From Micromonospora humi (GTDB taxonomy: Bacteria; Actinomycetota; Actinomycetes; Mycobacteriales; Micromonosporaceae), in contig NZ_FMDM01000003.1 of NCBI RefSeq assembly GCF_900090105.1, forward strand, positions 1-64,000: a stretch of 64,000 bases of DNA. The letters are read 5' to 3'. Positions 42,687 through 50,974 of this stretch are shown in pieces; position 1 is the first letter of the stretch, and each line of letters opens with the position of its first letter. A model generated the notes under the pieces. It made no database searches, was not told the DNA's origin, and worked only from the letters and a program-made list of their open reading frames with translations. A program made the translations under genes and the position numbers.

Positions 42687-43868
42687 ATGACCGATGTCCT
42701 GATCTCCGGCGGCGGTGTCGCCGGCTCCGCGCTCGCCTGGTGGCTGCGTCGCCACGGCTTCCGGCCCACCGTCGTGGAGCGGGCCCCGGCCCCCCGCGAC
42801 GGTGGCTACAAGGTCGACGTCCGGGGCTCGGCCCTGACCGTGCTCGACCGGATGGGCCTCGCCGGGCCGGTCCGTGCCCACGACACCGGGATGCGGCTGG
42901 CCCGCTTCCTCGACCCGCGCGGCCGGCAACTCGCCACCATGGACGCCGCGCTCTTCGGCGGCCGGTCGGACGGCGACGTCGAGATCATGCGCGGCGACCT
43001 GACCCGGATCCTGCGGACCGCCGCCGGCGACGTGGAGCACCGCTTCGACGACTCGGTCACCACGCTGCGCGCCGACGCCGACGGGGTGGACGTGACGTTC
43101 GCCCGGGGCGGCCACCACCGCTTCGACCTGGTGATCGGCGCCGACGGCCTGCACTCGACGGTACGCCGGCTCGCGTTCGGCCCGGCGGCGGCGCACCTGC
43201 GCCCGCTCGGGCACCACATCGCCATCTGCACCGTGCCGGCCGCCCTCGGCGAGGAGCGGATCGAACTGCTGCACCCGGCCCCCGGGCGGACCGTCGGCGT
43301 CTACCGGACCGCGGGCGCGCCCGACGCCCGGGCGCTGTTCCTCTTCCGCTCGCCCGCCGGCGAGCCCGACCCCGACGACGCGGCCGTGCTGGGCCGCGCG
43401 TTCGCCGGCGCCGGCTGGCGGGTGCCGGAACTGCTCGCCGCGGCGGTCGACGCGTCCGACCTCTACCTCGACGCGATGAGCCAGGTGCGGATGGCGAGCT
43501 GGTCGACCGGCAGGGTCGGCCTCGTCGGCGACGCCGCGTACGCCGCCTCGCCGGCGTCCGGGCAGGGCACCAGCCTGGGTCTGGTCGGCGCGTACGTGCT
43601 GGCCGACGCGCTGGCCGGGGCGGGCGGGCGGCCGGCGGCCGGGTTCGCCGCCTACGAGCGCCGGATGCGGCCGTTCGTCGCGGCGAACCAGGCGCTGGCC
43701 GAGCGGAACCTGAAGGGCATGGTGCTCGGCTCGGCCGGGCAGATCCGGTTCCAGACGACGATGCTGCGTCTCCTGACGCACCTGCCCGGCCGGGAGCGGA
43801 TGATCAGCCGGGTGGCCGAGCCGATCCGCCGGGCGTCCACCGCGATCGCGCTGCCCGACGCGGCCTGA
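42687..43868 (+). CDS. FAD-dependent monooxygenase (TetX/PHBH-like)
   Basis: 393 residues of the class A flavoprotein monooxygenase family: GGGVAGSALAWWLRRHGF (FAD motif), DLVIGADGLHSTVRRLA (the DG motif) and VGLVGDAAYAASPASGQGTS (the GD motif). Such enzymes hydroxylate aromatics or inactivate tetracyclines. ATG lies seven bases after TACCGT (42674-42679), suggesting a leaderless start. Divergent TetR regulator upstream. Confidence 0.88.
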   Translation: MTDVLISGGGVAGSALAWWLRRHGFRPTVVERAPAPRDGGYKVDVRGSALTVLDRMGLAGPVRAHDTGMRLARFLDPRGRQLATMDAALFGGRSDGDVEIMRGDLTRILRTAAGDVEHRFDDSVTTLRADADGVDVTFARGGHHRFDLVIGADGLHSTVRRLAFGPAAAHLRPLGHHIAICTVPAALGEERIELLHPAPGRTVGVYRTAGAPDARALFLFRSPAGEPDPDDAAVLGRAFAGAGWRVPELLAAAVDASDLYLDAMSQVRMASWSTGRVGLVGDAAYAASPASGQGTSLGLVGAYVLADALAGAGGRPAAGFAAYERRMRPFVAANQALAERNLKGMVLGSAGQIRFQTTMLRLLTHLPGRERMISRVAEPIRRASTAIALPDAA

Positions 43869-43871
43869 GCG

Positions 43872-44402
43872 TCAGCGGCGGTCCAGGCGTTCGGCGTACG
43901 CGTCGCGCAGCTCCGCCCAGCCGAAGTCCTTCGCCTCCGCGCCGCGGATCGGGCCGACCGGGTCGCCGTCGAGCAGGTGCCCGGCGACGTCCAGGCAGAG
44001 GTGCCAGCCGGCGGCCACCATCGGCGCCAGGTCGGGCCGGTCGATCCGGTGCCGCAGGGTCAGCGTGGTCCCGGCGCCGGTCGGGTTCAGGTCCCACCGG
44101 AGCAGGCCGTCGCCCCAGGTGTGCTCCAGCACGCTCGGACGGTCGGCGCGCAGCACGGTCGCCGGCGCCGGATGGGTCCGGTCGCCGTCGACGGTGCTGA
44201 GCGTCGCGTCGCCGGGACGGCCGAGGTCGCGGTCGGCGAGGAACGGGGCCCACTCGGCGAGCTGCCCGGGATCGGTCAACGCGGCCCACACCTTCTCGGG
44301 CGGGTGCCGCAGCTCCCGGACGAGAACGAGGTCCCACCGGTCGTCGACCGGGACCCGGTCGACGTCGGCGAGCGGGCCGGGGCGGAAGTCGTCACGCTGC
44401 AT
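43872..44402 (-). CDS. SRPBCC/AHSA1-type protein, second pair
   Basis: 176 residues: WDLVLVRELRHPPEKVWAAL, LAEWAPFLADRDLGRPGDAT, SVLEHTWGDGLLRWDLNPTG and LTLRHRIDRPDLAPMVAAGW fit SRPBCC proteins. Located two bases after the ArsR gene and cotranscribed with it. In-frame GTG at 44408 would overlap the ArsR stop; ATG 44402 preferred. Ligand unknown. Confidence 0.85.
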   Translation of the reverse strand: MQRDDFRPGPLADVDRVPVDDRWDLVLVRELRHPPEKVWAALTDPGQLAEWAPFLADRDLGRPGDATLSTVDGDRTHPAPATVLRADRPSVLEHTWGDGLLRWDLNPTGAGTTLTLRHRIDRPDLAPMVAAGWHLCLDVAGHLLDGDPVGPIRGAEAKDFGWAELRDAYAERLDRR

Positions 44403-44404
44403 CG

Positions 44405-44713
44405 TCACTCCTGACGGTCGAGATGGCGCTCCAGGGCGTCGAGGTGCTCGGTCCACATCAGCCGGTACGGCCCGAGCCAGTCGTCCACCGCCCGCAGCGG
44501 CCGGGTGTCCACCCGGTAGATCCGCCGCTGCGCGGCGGTGCGGCAGGTGACCAGGCCCGCCCGGCGGAGCACCCGCAGGTGCTTGGAGACGGCGGGCTGG
44601 CTCATGCCCAGCGCGTCCACCAGCTCGCCGACGCTGCTCTCCGCCCGGCGCAGCCGGTCGAGGATGTCGCGGCGGGCGGGCTCGGCCAGCACGGCGAAGG
44701 CGTCCACGGTCAC
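44405..44713 (-). CDS. ArsR-family transcriptional regulator, second pair
   Basis: 102 residues: AVLAEPARRDILDRLRRAES, VGELVDALGMSQPAVSKHLR-VLRRAGLV, wing RTAAQRRIYRVD. No metal-ligand cysteine pair. It controls the downstream SRPBCC gene and probably, by divergence, the F420 gene at 44779; GGCATAT half-sites sit in the intergenic region. GTG start. Confidence 0.88.
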   Translation of the reverse strand: MTVDAFAVLAEPARRDILDRLRRAESSVGELVDALGMSQPAVSKHLRVLRRAGLVTCRTAAQRRIYRVDTRPLRAVDDWLGPYRLMWTEHLDALERHLDRQE

Positions 44714-44720
44714 CCCGCCA

Positions 44721-44756
44721 ATATGCCATTGCGGTTATATGCCGGTCAAGGCATAT
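44721..44756. promoter_or_regulatory. Putative ArsR operator with three half-sites
   Basis: ATATGCC at 44721-44727 and 44737-44743 and the inverted GGCATAT at 44750-44756; the last two form ATATGCC-N6-GGCATAT. This AT-rich patch lies between the divergent ArsR and F420-oxidoreductase genes. Confidence 0.72.
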
Positions 44757-44766
44757 GACCTGTCCC

Positions 44767-44772
44767 TATGCT
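44767..44772 (+). promoter_or_regulatory. -10 box of a leaderless promoter
   Basis: TATGCT, six bases, ATG at 44779. The same sequence CTATGCTCGGGG recurs before the paralogous gene at 45756. Confidence 0.6.
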
Positions 44773-44778
44773 CGGGGC

Positions 44779-45735
44779 ATGACAATTCGGTGGGGCGTCG
44801 TGCTGCCCCAGGGCTGGCGGTCCGACCTCACCCACCTGACCGACCCGGTCGCGGCGTTCGAGGCCATGGTCGCGGTGGCCCGGGAGGCCGACGAACTGGG
44901 CGGCGACTCGGTCTGGCTCTACGACCACGTGCAGGCCGTCTCCGGTGAGCCGGAGACCACGTTCGAGTGCTGGACCAGCCTCGCCGCGATCGCCCGGGAG
45001 ACCCACCGGGTGCGGCTCGGCCAGATCGTCACCTGCAACGGCTTCCGCAACCCGGCACTGCTGGCCAAGATGGCCGCCACCCTCGACGTGGCCAGCGCCG
45101 GCCGGGCCTTCCTCGGCCTCGGCGCCGGCTGGGACCAGCGCGAGTACGACGCCTACGGCTTCCCGCAGCCGTACCCGTCGACGGGGGAGCGGCTGACCCG
45201 GCTCGACGAGGCCGCCGCCGTGGTCACCGCCATGCTGCGCCGGCCGGTCAGCACCGTCGAGGGCCGGCACCACGGGGTACGCGAGGCGCAGAACGTGCCG
45301 ACCGGGGCGACCGCGTCACCCGTACCGCTGCTCGTCGGCGGCAGCGGCGAGAAGCGCACGCTGCGGACGGTGGCCCGGTACGCGGACGCCTGCAACCTGA
45401 CCGACCACACCGACCCGGCGTTCTACCGGCACAAGCTGGACGTGCTCGCCGGGCACTGCGCCGACCTCGGCCGCGACCCCGACACGATCCTGAAGACGGC
45501 GTCGTTCTCCGTCTTCACCGGCGCGACGGACGCCGAGGTGACGGCCCGGCTGGCCGGACGGGACCGGGCGGCGACCGCCGCCGGCAGCGCCGTCGGCACC
45601 CCGGCCGAGCTGGTCGACGTCTTCGGCCGGCTGGTCGAGGCGGGGATGGAGTACTTCATCCTCTACTTCCACGAGCCGACCGACCTCGCGCCGATGCGGC
45701 TGTTCGCCCGGGAGGTCGCGCCGCACCTGGGCTGA
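44779..45735 (+). CDS. LLM class F420-dependent oxidoreductase, first
   Basis: 318 residues of the luciferase-like TIM-barrel family: MTIRWGVVLPQGWRSDLTHL, SVWLYDHVQAVSGEPETTFE, AAIARETHRVRLGQIVTCNG, GLGAGWDQREYDAYGFP and LLVGGSGEKRTLRTVARYAD. Uses reduced F420 (or FMN) for hydride transfer; substrate unknown. Probably leaderless. Adjacent to a paralogue with a similar promoter but different substrate region, so the pair may derive from duplication. Confidence 0.88.
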   Translation: MTIRWGVVLPQGWRSDLTHLTDPVAAFEAMVAVAREADELGGDSVWLYDHVQAVSGEPETTFECWTSLAAIARETHRVRLGQIVTCNGFRNPALLAKMAATLDVASAGRAFLGLGAGWDQREYDAYGFPQPYPSTGERLTRLDEAAAVVTAMLRRPVSTVEGRHHGVREAQNVPTGATASPVPLLVGGSGEKRTLRTVARYADACNLTDHTDPAFYRHKLDVLAGHCADLGRDPDTILKTASFSVFTGATDAEVTARLAGRDRAATAAGSAVGTPAELVDVFGRLVEAGMEYFILYFHEPTDLAPMRLFAREVAPHLG

Positions 45736-45742
45736 CCGCTCC

Positions 45743-45748
45743 TATGCT
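45743..45748 (+). promoter_or_regulatory. -10 box of a leaderless promoter
   Basis: TATGCT, seven bases, ATG at 45756; same context as at 44767, inside a 20-base gap. Confidence 0.55.
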
Positions 45749-45755
45749 CGGGGTC

Positions 45756-46685
45756 ATGGAACTGCGGATCTTCACCGAACCCCAGCAGGGCGCCAGCTAC
45801 GACCAACTGCTCGCCGTGGCGCGTCGCGCCGAGGAGACCGGCTTCGCCGCGTTCTTCCGCTCCGACCACTACCTGAAGATGGGTTCGGTGAGCGGCGACC
45901 CCGGCCCCACGGACGCCTGGACCACGCTCGCCGGCCTGGCCCGCGACACCACCCGGATCCGGCTCGGCACGCTGATGAGCGCCGCCACGTTCCGTCTCCC
46001 CGGCCCGCTCGCCATCACCGTGGCGCAGGTCGACCAGATGAGCGGCGGCCGGGTCGAGCTGGGCATCGGCACCGGCTGGTACGCCGAGGAGCACGCCGCC
46101 TACGGCATCCCGTTCCCGCCGCTGGGGGAGCGGTTCGACCGGCTGGAGGAGCAGCTCGCGGTCATCACCGGGCTCTGGTCCACCCCGGCCGGCGCCACGT
46201 TCGACTTCCCCGGCAAGCACTACCCGGTCAGTGACTCGCCGGCACTGCCCAAACCGGTGCAGCGCCCCCACCCGCCGATCCTGCTCGGCGGCATGGGCCC
46301 GAAGCGCACGCCCCGGCTCGCCGCCCGGTACGCCGACGAGTTCAACCTGCCGTTCGCCTCGGTCGACGACACCACGGCGCAGTTCCGGCGCGTGCGGGAC
46401 GCCTGTGCCGAGATCGGTCGGGACCCCTCCACCATGACCTGGTCCAACGCGCTGGTGCTCTGCTGCGGGCGTGACGACGCCGAGGTGGCCCGCCGCGCCG
46501 CGGCGATCGGCCGGGAGCCCGCCGAGCTGCGCGCGAACGGCGCCGCCGGCACACCGGCCGAGGTGGTGGAGACGCTCGGCCGGTACGCCGAGGCCGGCGC
46601 CGGCCGGGTCTACCTCCAGGTGCTCGACCTGGCCGACCTGGACCACCTGGAGCTGGTCGCCGCCGAGGTGATGCCGCGGCTCTGA
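45756..46685 (+). CDS. LLM class F420-dependent oxidoreductase, second
   Basis: 309 residues: LRIFTEPQQGASYDQLLAVA, FFRSDHYLKMGSVSGDPGPT, GLARDTTRIRLGTLMSAATF, GIGTGWYAEEHAAYGIPFPP and ILLGGMGPKRTPRLAARYAD define an F420-type LLM enzyme. Twenty bases separate it from the first copy; each has its own TATGCT box, so independent transcription is possible. Substrate not assignable. Confidence 0.88.
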   Translation: MELRIFTEPQQGASYDQLLAVARRAEETGFAAFFRSDHYLKMGSVSGDPGPTDAWTTLAGLARDTTRIRLGTLMSAATFRLPGPLAITVAQVDQMSGGRVELGIGTGWYAEEHAAYGIPFPPLGERFDRLEEQLAVITGLWSTPAGATFDFPGKHYPVSDSPALPKPVQRPHPPILLGGMGPKRTPRLAARYADEFNLPFASVDDTTAQFRRVRDACAEIGRDPSTMTWSNALVLCCGRDDAEVARRAAAIGREPAELRANGAAGTPAEVVETLGRYAEAGAGRVYLQVLDLADLDHLELVAAEVMPRL

Positions 46686-46730
46686 ACGGCTCGTCCCCCC
46701 GCCTCCGTCGAGAAGGCATCGGTTGAATGC

Positions 46731-46771
46731 GGTATACCTCAGAGGCATAATTATGCCCGAGAGGTATAACC
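46731..46771. promoter_or_regulatory. AT-rich nested palindrome between convergent genes
   Basis: A perfect 14-bp palindrome GGCATAATTATGCC (46744-46757) is nested inside GGTATACCTC (46731-46740) and GAGGTATAACC (46761-46771). All four arms are variants of GAGGYATA, like an operator for two dimers. Neither neighbouring gene has its 5' end here. Confidence 0.75.
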
Positions 46772-46826
46772 GTTTCGACCAGGCAGCCGCTGACGGCCGT
46801 CACCGACTGTGACGGCGGCCGACTGG

Positions 46827-47177
46827 TCAGCCCGCGGTCGCCCGCCGCACGGTGTCGAGTCGGCCGTCCCGGTCGCTGTCCAGGTACATCACGTCCGGGA
46901 TGCCGTCGCCGTCGATGTCGACCTGCACCACGTCGGCCACGCCGTCGCCGTCCAGGTCGGTCACCACCTCGACGGAACCGTCCAGGTGCCGGGTCACGAT
47001 CGACCGGGCCTGCCCGTCGCGCGGTGGCGGCCCCGGGTGGGGCGCCGGGGCGGGCTCGGGTTCCGGGGTGGGAGCCGGCACCGGAGCGGTCAGGTCCGGC
47101 CCGACGCCGGTCGGGTCGATCTCCTCCTCCGACGGGTACACGTCACCGTGGAGGCTCGGGTCGCGGTAACTGCTCAT
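46827..47177 (-). CDS. Hypothetical protein with Asp-rich calcium-binding-like repeats
   Basis: 116 residues: N-terminal MSSYRDPSLHGDVYPSEEEI, a Pro-rich linker (~30-52), then DLDGDGVADVVQVDIDGDGI and DVMYLDSDRDGRLDTV, tandem D-x-D-x-D-G loops as in EF-hand-like, thrombospondin type-3 or VCBS calcium sites. No signal peptide. May bind Ca2+ (inference). Confidence 0.7.
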   Translation of the reverse strand: MSSYRDPSLHGDVYPSEEEIDPTGVGPDLTAPVPAPTPEPEPAPAPHPGPPPRDGQARSIVTRHLDGSVEVVTDLDGDGVADVVQVDIDGDGIPDVMYLDSDRDGRLDTVRRATAG

Positions 47178-47244
47178 CCCGCCAGGATTCCCGCTGCGAC
47201 CCCGGAGCAACCCTGCCCGCGCGCGATGGCGGATGATGCAGCGC

Positions 47245-48471
47245 ATGACCGACACCAACTGGGCCGGCAACGTCCGCTGGTCGGCCCGGACCCGGCACCG
47301 GCCGACCTCCCTGGACGAACTGCGCCGGCTGGTCGCCGGCGCGGACCGGGTCCGGGCCGTCGGCACCGGTCACTCGTTCAACCGGCTCGGCGACACCCCG
47401 GGCGCCCAGATCGCGCTCGCCGGGCTGCCACCCACCGTCGAGATCGACCCCGACCGGAGCGCCGTCTCGGTCGCCGCCGGCGTGCGCTACGGCGACCTGG
47501 CCACCGCGCTCCAGGCCCAGGGGTACGCGCTGGCGAACCTCGCCTCGCTGCCACACATCTCGGTGGCCGGCTCGGTCGCCACCGCCACCCACGGCTCCGG
47601 CGTCGCCAACCGCAACCTGGCCGCCGCCGTGGCCGCCCTGGAACTGGTCACCGCCGACGGCGACGTGCTCGCCGTCGACCGCACCGACAGCCGGTTCGCC
47701 GGACTGGTGGTCAACCTCGGCGGGCTGGGCGTGGTCACCCGGCTCACGCTCGACGTGGTCCCCACGTTCCCGCTGCGGCAGTACGTCCGGCTCGGCCTGC
47801 CCCGGGAAGCCCTGGCGGAGGCGCTCGGCGCCGCGTACAGCGTCAGCGTCTTCACCGACTGGCGGTCGGAGCGCCTCGACCAGGTGTGGATCAAGCAGGA
47901 CGCCGACCAGCCGCCGCCGGCCGCCGACTGGCTGGACACGGTGGCCGCCGAGACGCCGCAGCACCCGGTGCCGGGCATGTCGCCGGAGCACTGCACCGCC
48001 CAGCTCGGCGAACCCGGGCCGTGGCACGAGCGGCTGCCGCACTTCCGGCTCGGCTTCACCCCCAGCAGCGGCGACGAGTTGCAGTCCGAGTGGCACGTGG
48101 CCCGCGCCGACGCGGCGGCGGCGCTCGCCGCCCTCGACCCGGTCGCCGAGCGGATCGCCGCCGTGCTCCAGATCTGCGAGCTGCGTACGGTGGCCGCCGA
48201 CGAGCTGTGGCTGAGCCCCAACTACCGCCGGGACACGCTGGCGGTGCACTTCACCTGGATCGGCGACCCGGTGGCGGTGGCGCCGGTCCTGGCCGAGGTG
48301 GAGCAGCGGCTCGCCCCGTTCGCGCCCCGCCCGCACTGGGGCAAGCTGTTCGAGCGGGACCCGGCCGCCGCGTACCCCCGGCACGCCGACTTCGCCGCCC
48401 TGCTGCGCGAGTTCGACCCGGCCGGGAAGTTCCGCACCGCGGAGATGGACCGCTACTTCCCCCGCGACTGA
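47245..48471 (+). CDS. aldO: Alditol oxidase (xylitol/sorbitol oxidase)
   Basis: 408 residues of the VAO flavoprotein family, closely following the Streptomyces coelicolor AldO pattern: WAGNVRWSARTRHRPTSLDE, GTGHSFNRLGD with His43 as covalent FAD site, ASLPHISVAGSVATATHGSG, FTDWRSERLDQVWIK, and the active-site set CELRTVAADELWLSP (Glu312, Arg314) and RPHWGKLFERD (Lys367). It oxidises polyols such as xylitol or sorbitol to aldoses with release of H2O2. ATG 47245 preferred. Its 3' end overlaps the convergent protease gene by 19 bases. The AldO identification is by motif memory, not a search. Confidence 0.88.
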   Translation: MTDTNWAGNVRWSARTRHRPTSLDELRRLVAGADRVRAVGTGHSFNRLGDTPGAQIALAGLPPTVEIDPDRSAVSVAAGVRYGDLATALQAQGYALANLASLPHISVAGSVATATHGSGVANRNLAAAVAALELVTADGDVLAVDRTDSRFAGLVVNLGGLGVVTRLTLDVVPTFPLRQYVRLGLPREALAEALGAAYSVSVFTDWRSERLDQVWIKQDADQPPPAADWLDTVAAETPQHPVPGMSPEHCTAQLGEPGPWHERLPHFRLGFTPSSGDELQSEWHVARADAAAALAALDPVAERIAAVLQICELRTVAADELWLSPNYRRDTLAVHFTWIGDPVAVAPVLAEVEQRLAPFAPRPHWGKLFERDPAAAYPRHADFAALLREFDPAGKFRTAEMDRYFPRD

Positions 48472-49601
48472 CCGGTCGTCCCGCGCAGGCTGCCGCGCTG
48501 CACCGCGCGGCTGATGTCGCTGGGCGAGACGATCCCGACCAGCCGGCCGTCGACCACCACCAGCGCCCGGCCGTCGGTGCACTCGTTGAGCCGGGGGAGC
48601 AGCTCGGTGAGCTGCTCGTCCGGGCGGGCCAGCACCAGCTCGTCGGCCCGGCAGGACACCTCGGCCAGGGTGGTCGACGGGCGGCGGTCCGCCGCGACGC
48701 CGCGTACCCGGTCGAGCGTGACCAGGCCGACCGGCCGGTCGTTCTCGGTCAGCGGCAGGGCGGAGTGCCGGTACGCGAAAAGGTAGTGGTCGACGAAGTC
48801 GGCCACGGTCAGGTCGCCGGACGCGGTCTGCGGCTGCGGCGTCATCACGTCGCCGACCCGGATCCCGCGCAGCGCGTCGCCCATCCGGGCCTGCCGCTCC
48901 TCCTGCCCGGCGGCGCCGATCAGGAACCAGCCGATCAGCGCCAGCCAGAGCCCGCCGAACCCGGCCCCGCTGAGGAACCGCCACAGCCCGAGGCCGATCA
49001 GCACGATGCCCAGCACCCGGCCGGCGCCGGCGGCCACCACCGACGCGCGGGTCCGGTCGCCGGTCGCCTTCCACACCGCCGCGCGCAGCAGCCGCCCGCC
49101 GTCCAGCGGCGCCGCCGGCAGGATGTTGAAGAGCGCCAGCAGCACGTTGATGCCGGCCAGCCAGGACAGCGCGCCGAGCAGCAGCCCGTGCCCGCCGGCC
49201 ACCGCCACGGCCACCGCGATCGCGCCGAACACCACGCCGATGACCAGGCTGACCAGCGGGCCCACCCCGGCGATCCGCAGCTCGGCACCGGGGTCCTTCG
49301 CCTCGCCCTTCAGCTCGGCGACGCCGCCGAAGAGCCAGAGCGTGATCCCCTCGACCTCGATGCCGTTGCGCTTGGCCACCACCGCGTGGGACACCTCGTG
49401 GGCGAGCAGGCCGAGGAAGAAGACCACCGCCGCGGCCAGGCCGGCCGCGAGGTAGGCGATCGTGGAATGACCGGGGTACGAGCGCGGGAACAGGCTCGCC
49501 GACAGCGTCCACGCGATCAGCACGAAGATGACCAGGACACTCCAGTTGACGCCGACAGGTACGCCCGCGACCTTTCCGAGCCGGAAACTCGCCCTCATCA
49601 T
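48453..49601 (-). CDS. Site-2 protease (M50 family) with CBS domains
   Basis: 382 residues: transmembrane segments surround the zinc motif HEVSH (68-72); LFNILPAAPLDGGRLL carries the third ligand (Asp167); the C-terminal ~120 residues form a CBS pair (VGDVMTPQPQTASGDLTVAD, LVGIVSPSDIS). Cleaves membrane-spanning substrates such as anti-sigma factors. CBS domains may couple activity to nucleotides. ATG 49601 or the adjacent 49598. Confidence 0.92.
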   Translation of the reverse strand: MMRASFRLGKVAGVPVGVNWSVLVIFVLIAWTLSASLFPRSYPGHSTIAYLAAGLAAAVVFFLGLLAHEVSHAVVAKRNGIEVEGITLWLFGGVAELKGEAKDPGAELRIAGVGPLVSLVIGVVFGAIAVAVAVAGGHGLLLGALSWLAGINVLLALFNILPAAPLDGGRLLRAAVWKATGDRTRASVVAAGAGRVLGIVLIGLGLWRFLSGAGFGGLWLALIGWFLIGAAGQEERQARMGDALRGIRVGDVMTPQPQTASGDLTVADFVDHYLFAYRHSALPLTENDRPVGLVTLDRVRGVAADRRPSTTLAEVSCRADELVLARPDEQLTELLPRLNECTDGRALVVVDGRLVGIVSPSDISRAVQRGSLRGTTGQSRGK

Positions 49602-49649
49602 TCCCCCATACCCACCGCCACCACCCCCACACCGGTCGAGAGGGTGCCG

Positions 49650-50066
49650 CTAGCCGCGGTGGCAGACCGCCTCCAGGTTGATGCCGTGCGGGTCCCGCAC
49701 GAACGCGCCGTAGTAGTCGTCGTGATATTCGGGGTGCACGGCGGGCGACAGCAGTGACTCGGCCCCGGCGTCGAGCGCGGCGCGGTGGAACGTGGCGACG
49801 TCGTCGCGGGTGTCGACGGTGAAGGCCAGGTGCATGTTCGTGCCGACCGTGCCGCCGTCGATGAGCCAGAAGTACGGCTTGACGCCGGCCAGGCCGAAGC
49901 CGGTCATGGCGGTCGGCTGGTTCGGGGTGGCGTTCGGCGGGATTTCCAGCATCTTGGTGATCCCGATGCTGGCCAGCACCGGCTCGTAGAAGGCCACGGC
50001 GGTGGCGAGGTCGGGCACGGCGATGTTGAGGTGGTCGATCCTGGACCCCGAGCGATCAAGACTCAT
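49650..50066 (-). CDS. VOC family protein (glyoxalase/bleomycin-resistance fold)
   Basis: 138 residues: IDHLNIAVPDLATAVAFYEP and the closing AFVRDPHGINLEAVCH mark one VOC module; the metal ligands would be His11, Glu132 and residues near HLAFTVDTRDD. Enzyme or binding protein for small molecules; substrate unknown. ATG 50066. Confidence 0.88.
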   Translation of the reverse strand: MSLDRSGSRIDHLNIAVPDLATAVAFYEPVLASIGITKMLEIPPNATPNQPTAMTGFGLAGVKPYFWLIDGGTVGTNMHLAFTVDTRDDVATFHRAALDAGAESLLSPAVHPEYHDDYYGAFVRDPHGINLEAVCHRG

Positions 50067-50105
50067 GCCCTGAGCGTGCCGGGGATGGCGGTCACCGGGT
50101 GACCG

Positions 50106-50966
50106 CTACCCGGCGCGATGTCGTCGAGGCGCCTCGCTGACCACGGTGGGGGAGAATTCGTTGGCCGCCTCGACGGCCCACTCCAGCGCGAAGTCGGCCT
50201 CCTCCTCCCAGCCCGGCTCGCCGCCGACGAAGTGCGACCGGCCGGGGAACTCCCGGTAGCCGGTGATCGCGGTCGAGCTGCGGTAGAGGTTGGCCAGGCT
50301 GGTGGCGAGCGACGGCGGGATCACGTGGTCCTCGCCGCCGGCGGTGATCAGCAGCGGGGCGCGGTCGGCGCGCTTGCGGTCGATCTCGGTGGCGGCGTTC
50401 GGGTCGAGGTTGGCGAACGAGCCCTCGAACAGCACGTGACCGGCGCCGGGCACGGCGTACCGCTCCCAGGCGGCGTCGGACTCGGCGCGGGTGAGCGTGT
50501 TGCCGAAGGCGTACCGGAAGTCCTCGGCGGTGAACGGCACCGCGCGGTGCCGGTTGGCCGGGTTGTGCAGGATGGAGAACCCGGAGCGCAGCGTGCTCAG
50601 CGGCAGCTTGAGCACGCCCTTCACCGGCGCGGGGTGCACGCCGACGACGGCGGCGCCGAGCCGGCGGTCCAGCAACAGTTGGGCGACCAGACCGCCGAAC
50701 GAGTGCCCCATCACGATCGGCGGCCGGGGCAGCTCCCGGATGATCGCCGCGTAGTGCTCGACGATGTCGGCGATCCGTTGGCCGGCGATCGGCGTCGGGT
50801 CGGCCCGTAGCTCGGCCGGCTCGCGGTCCATGCCGGGCCAGGCCGGGGTGAGCACCCGAAAGCCGCGCGCCGCGTAGCGGTCGGCCCAGCGCTCCCAGCT
50901 CCGGGAGGTCATCCAGAGCCCGTGGATGAGCACGATTGTGTCGACGCGTCCGGTCGGTACCCCCAT
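50106..50966 (-). CDS. Alpha/beta hydrolase
   Basis: 286 residues: LIHGLWMTSRSWERWADRYA (oxyanion region), nucleophile elbow VMGHSFGGLVAQLLLD, Asp region LLITAGGEDHVIP and catalytic His in GRSHFVGGE. Likely esterase, lipase or dehalogenase-type; the bulky cap is unassigned. Located nine bases after the TetR gene's stop on the same strand, so possibly cotranscribed with it. Confidence 0.88.
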   Translation of the reverse strand: MGVPTGRVDTIVLIHGLWMTSRSWERWADRYAARGFRVLTPAWPGMDREPAELRADPTPIAGQRIADIVEHYAAIIRELPRPPIVMGHSFGGLVAQLLLDRRLGAAVVGVHPAPVKGVLKLPLSTLRSGFSILHNPANRHRAVPFTAEDFRYAFGNTLTRAESDAAWERYAVPGAGHVLFEGSFANLDPNAATEIDRKRADRAPLLITAGGEDHVIPPSLATSLANLYRSSTAITGYREFPGRSHFVGGEPGWEEEADFALEWAVEAANEFSPTVVSEAPRRHRAG

Positions 50967-50974
50967 ACCGCGGC

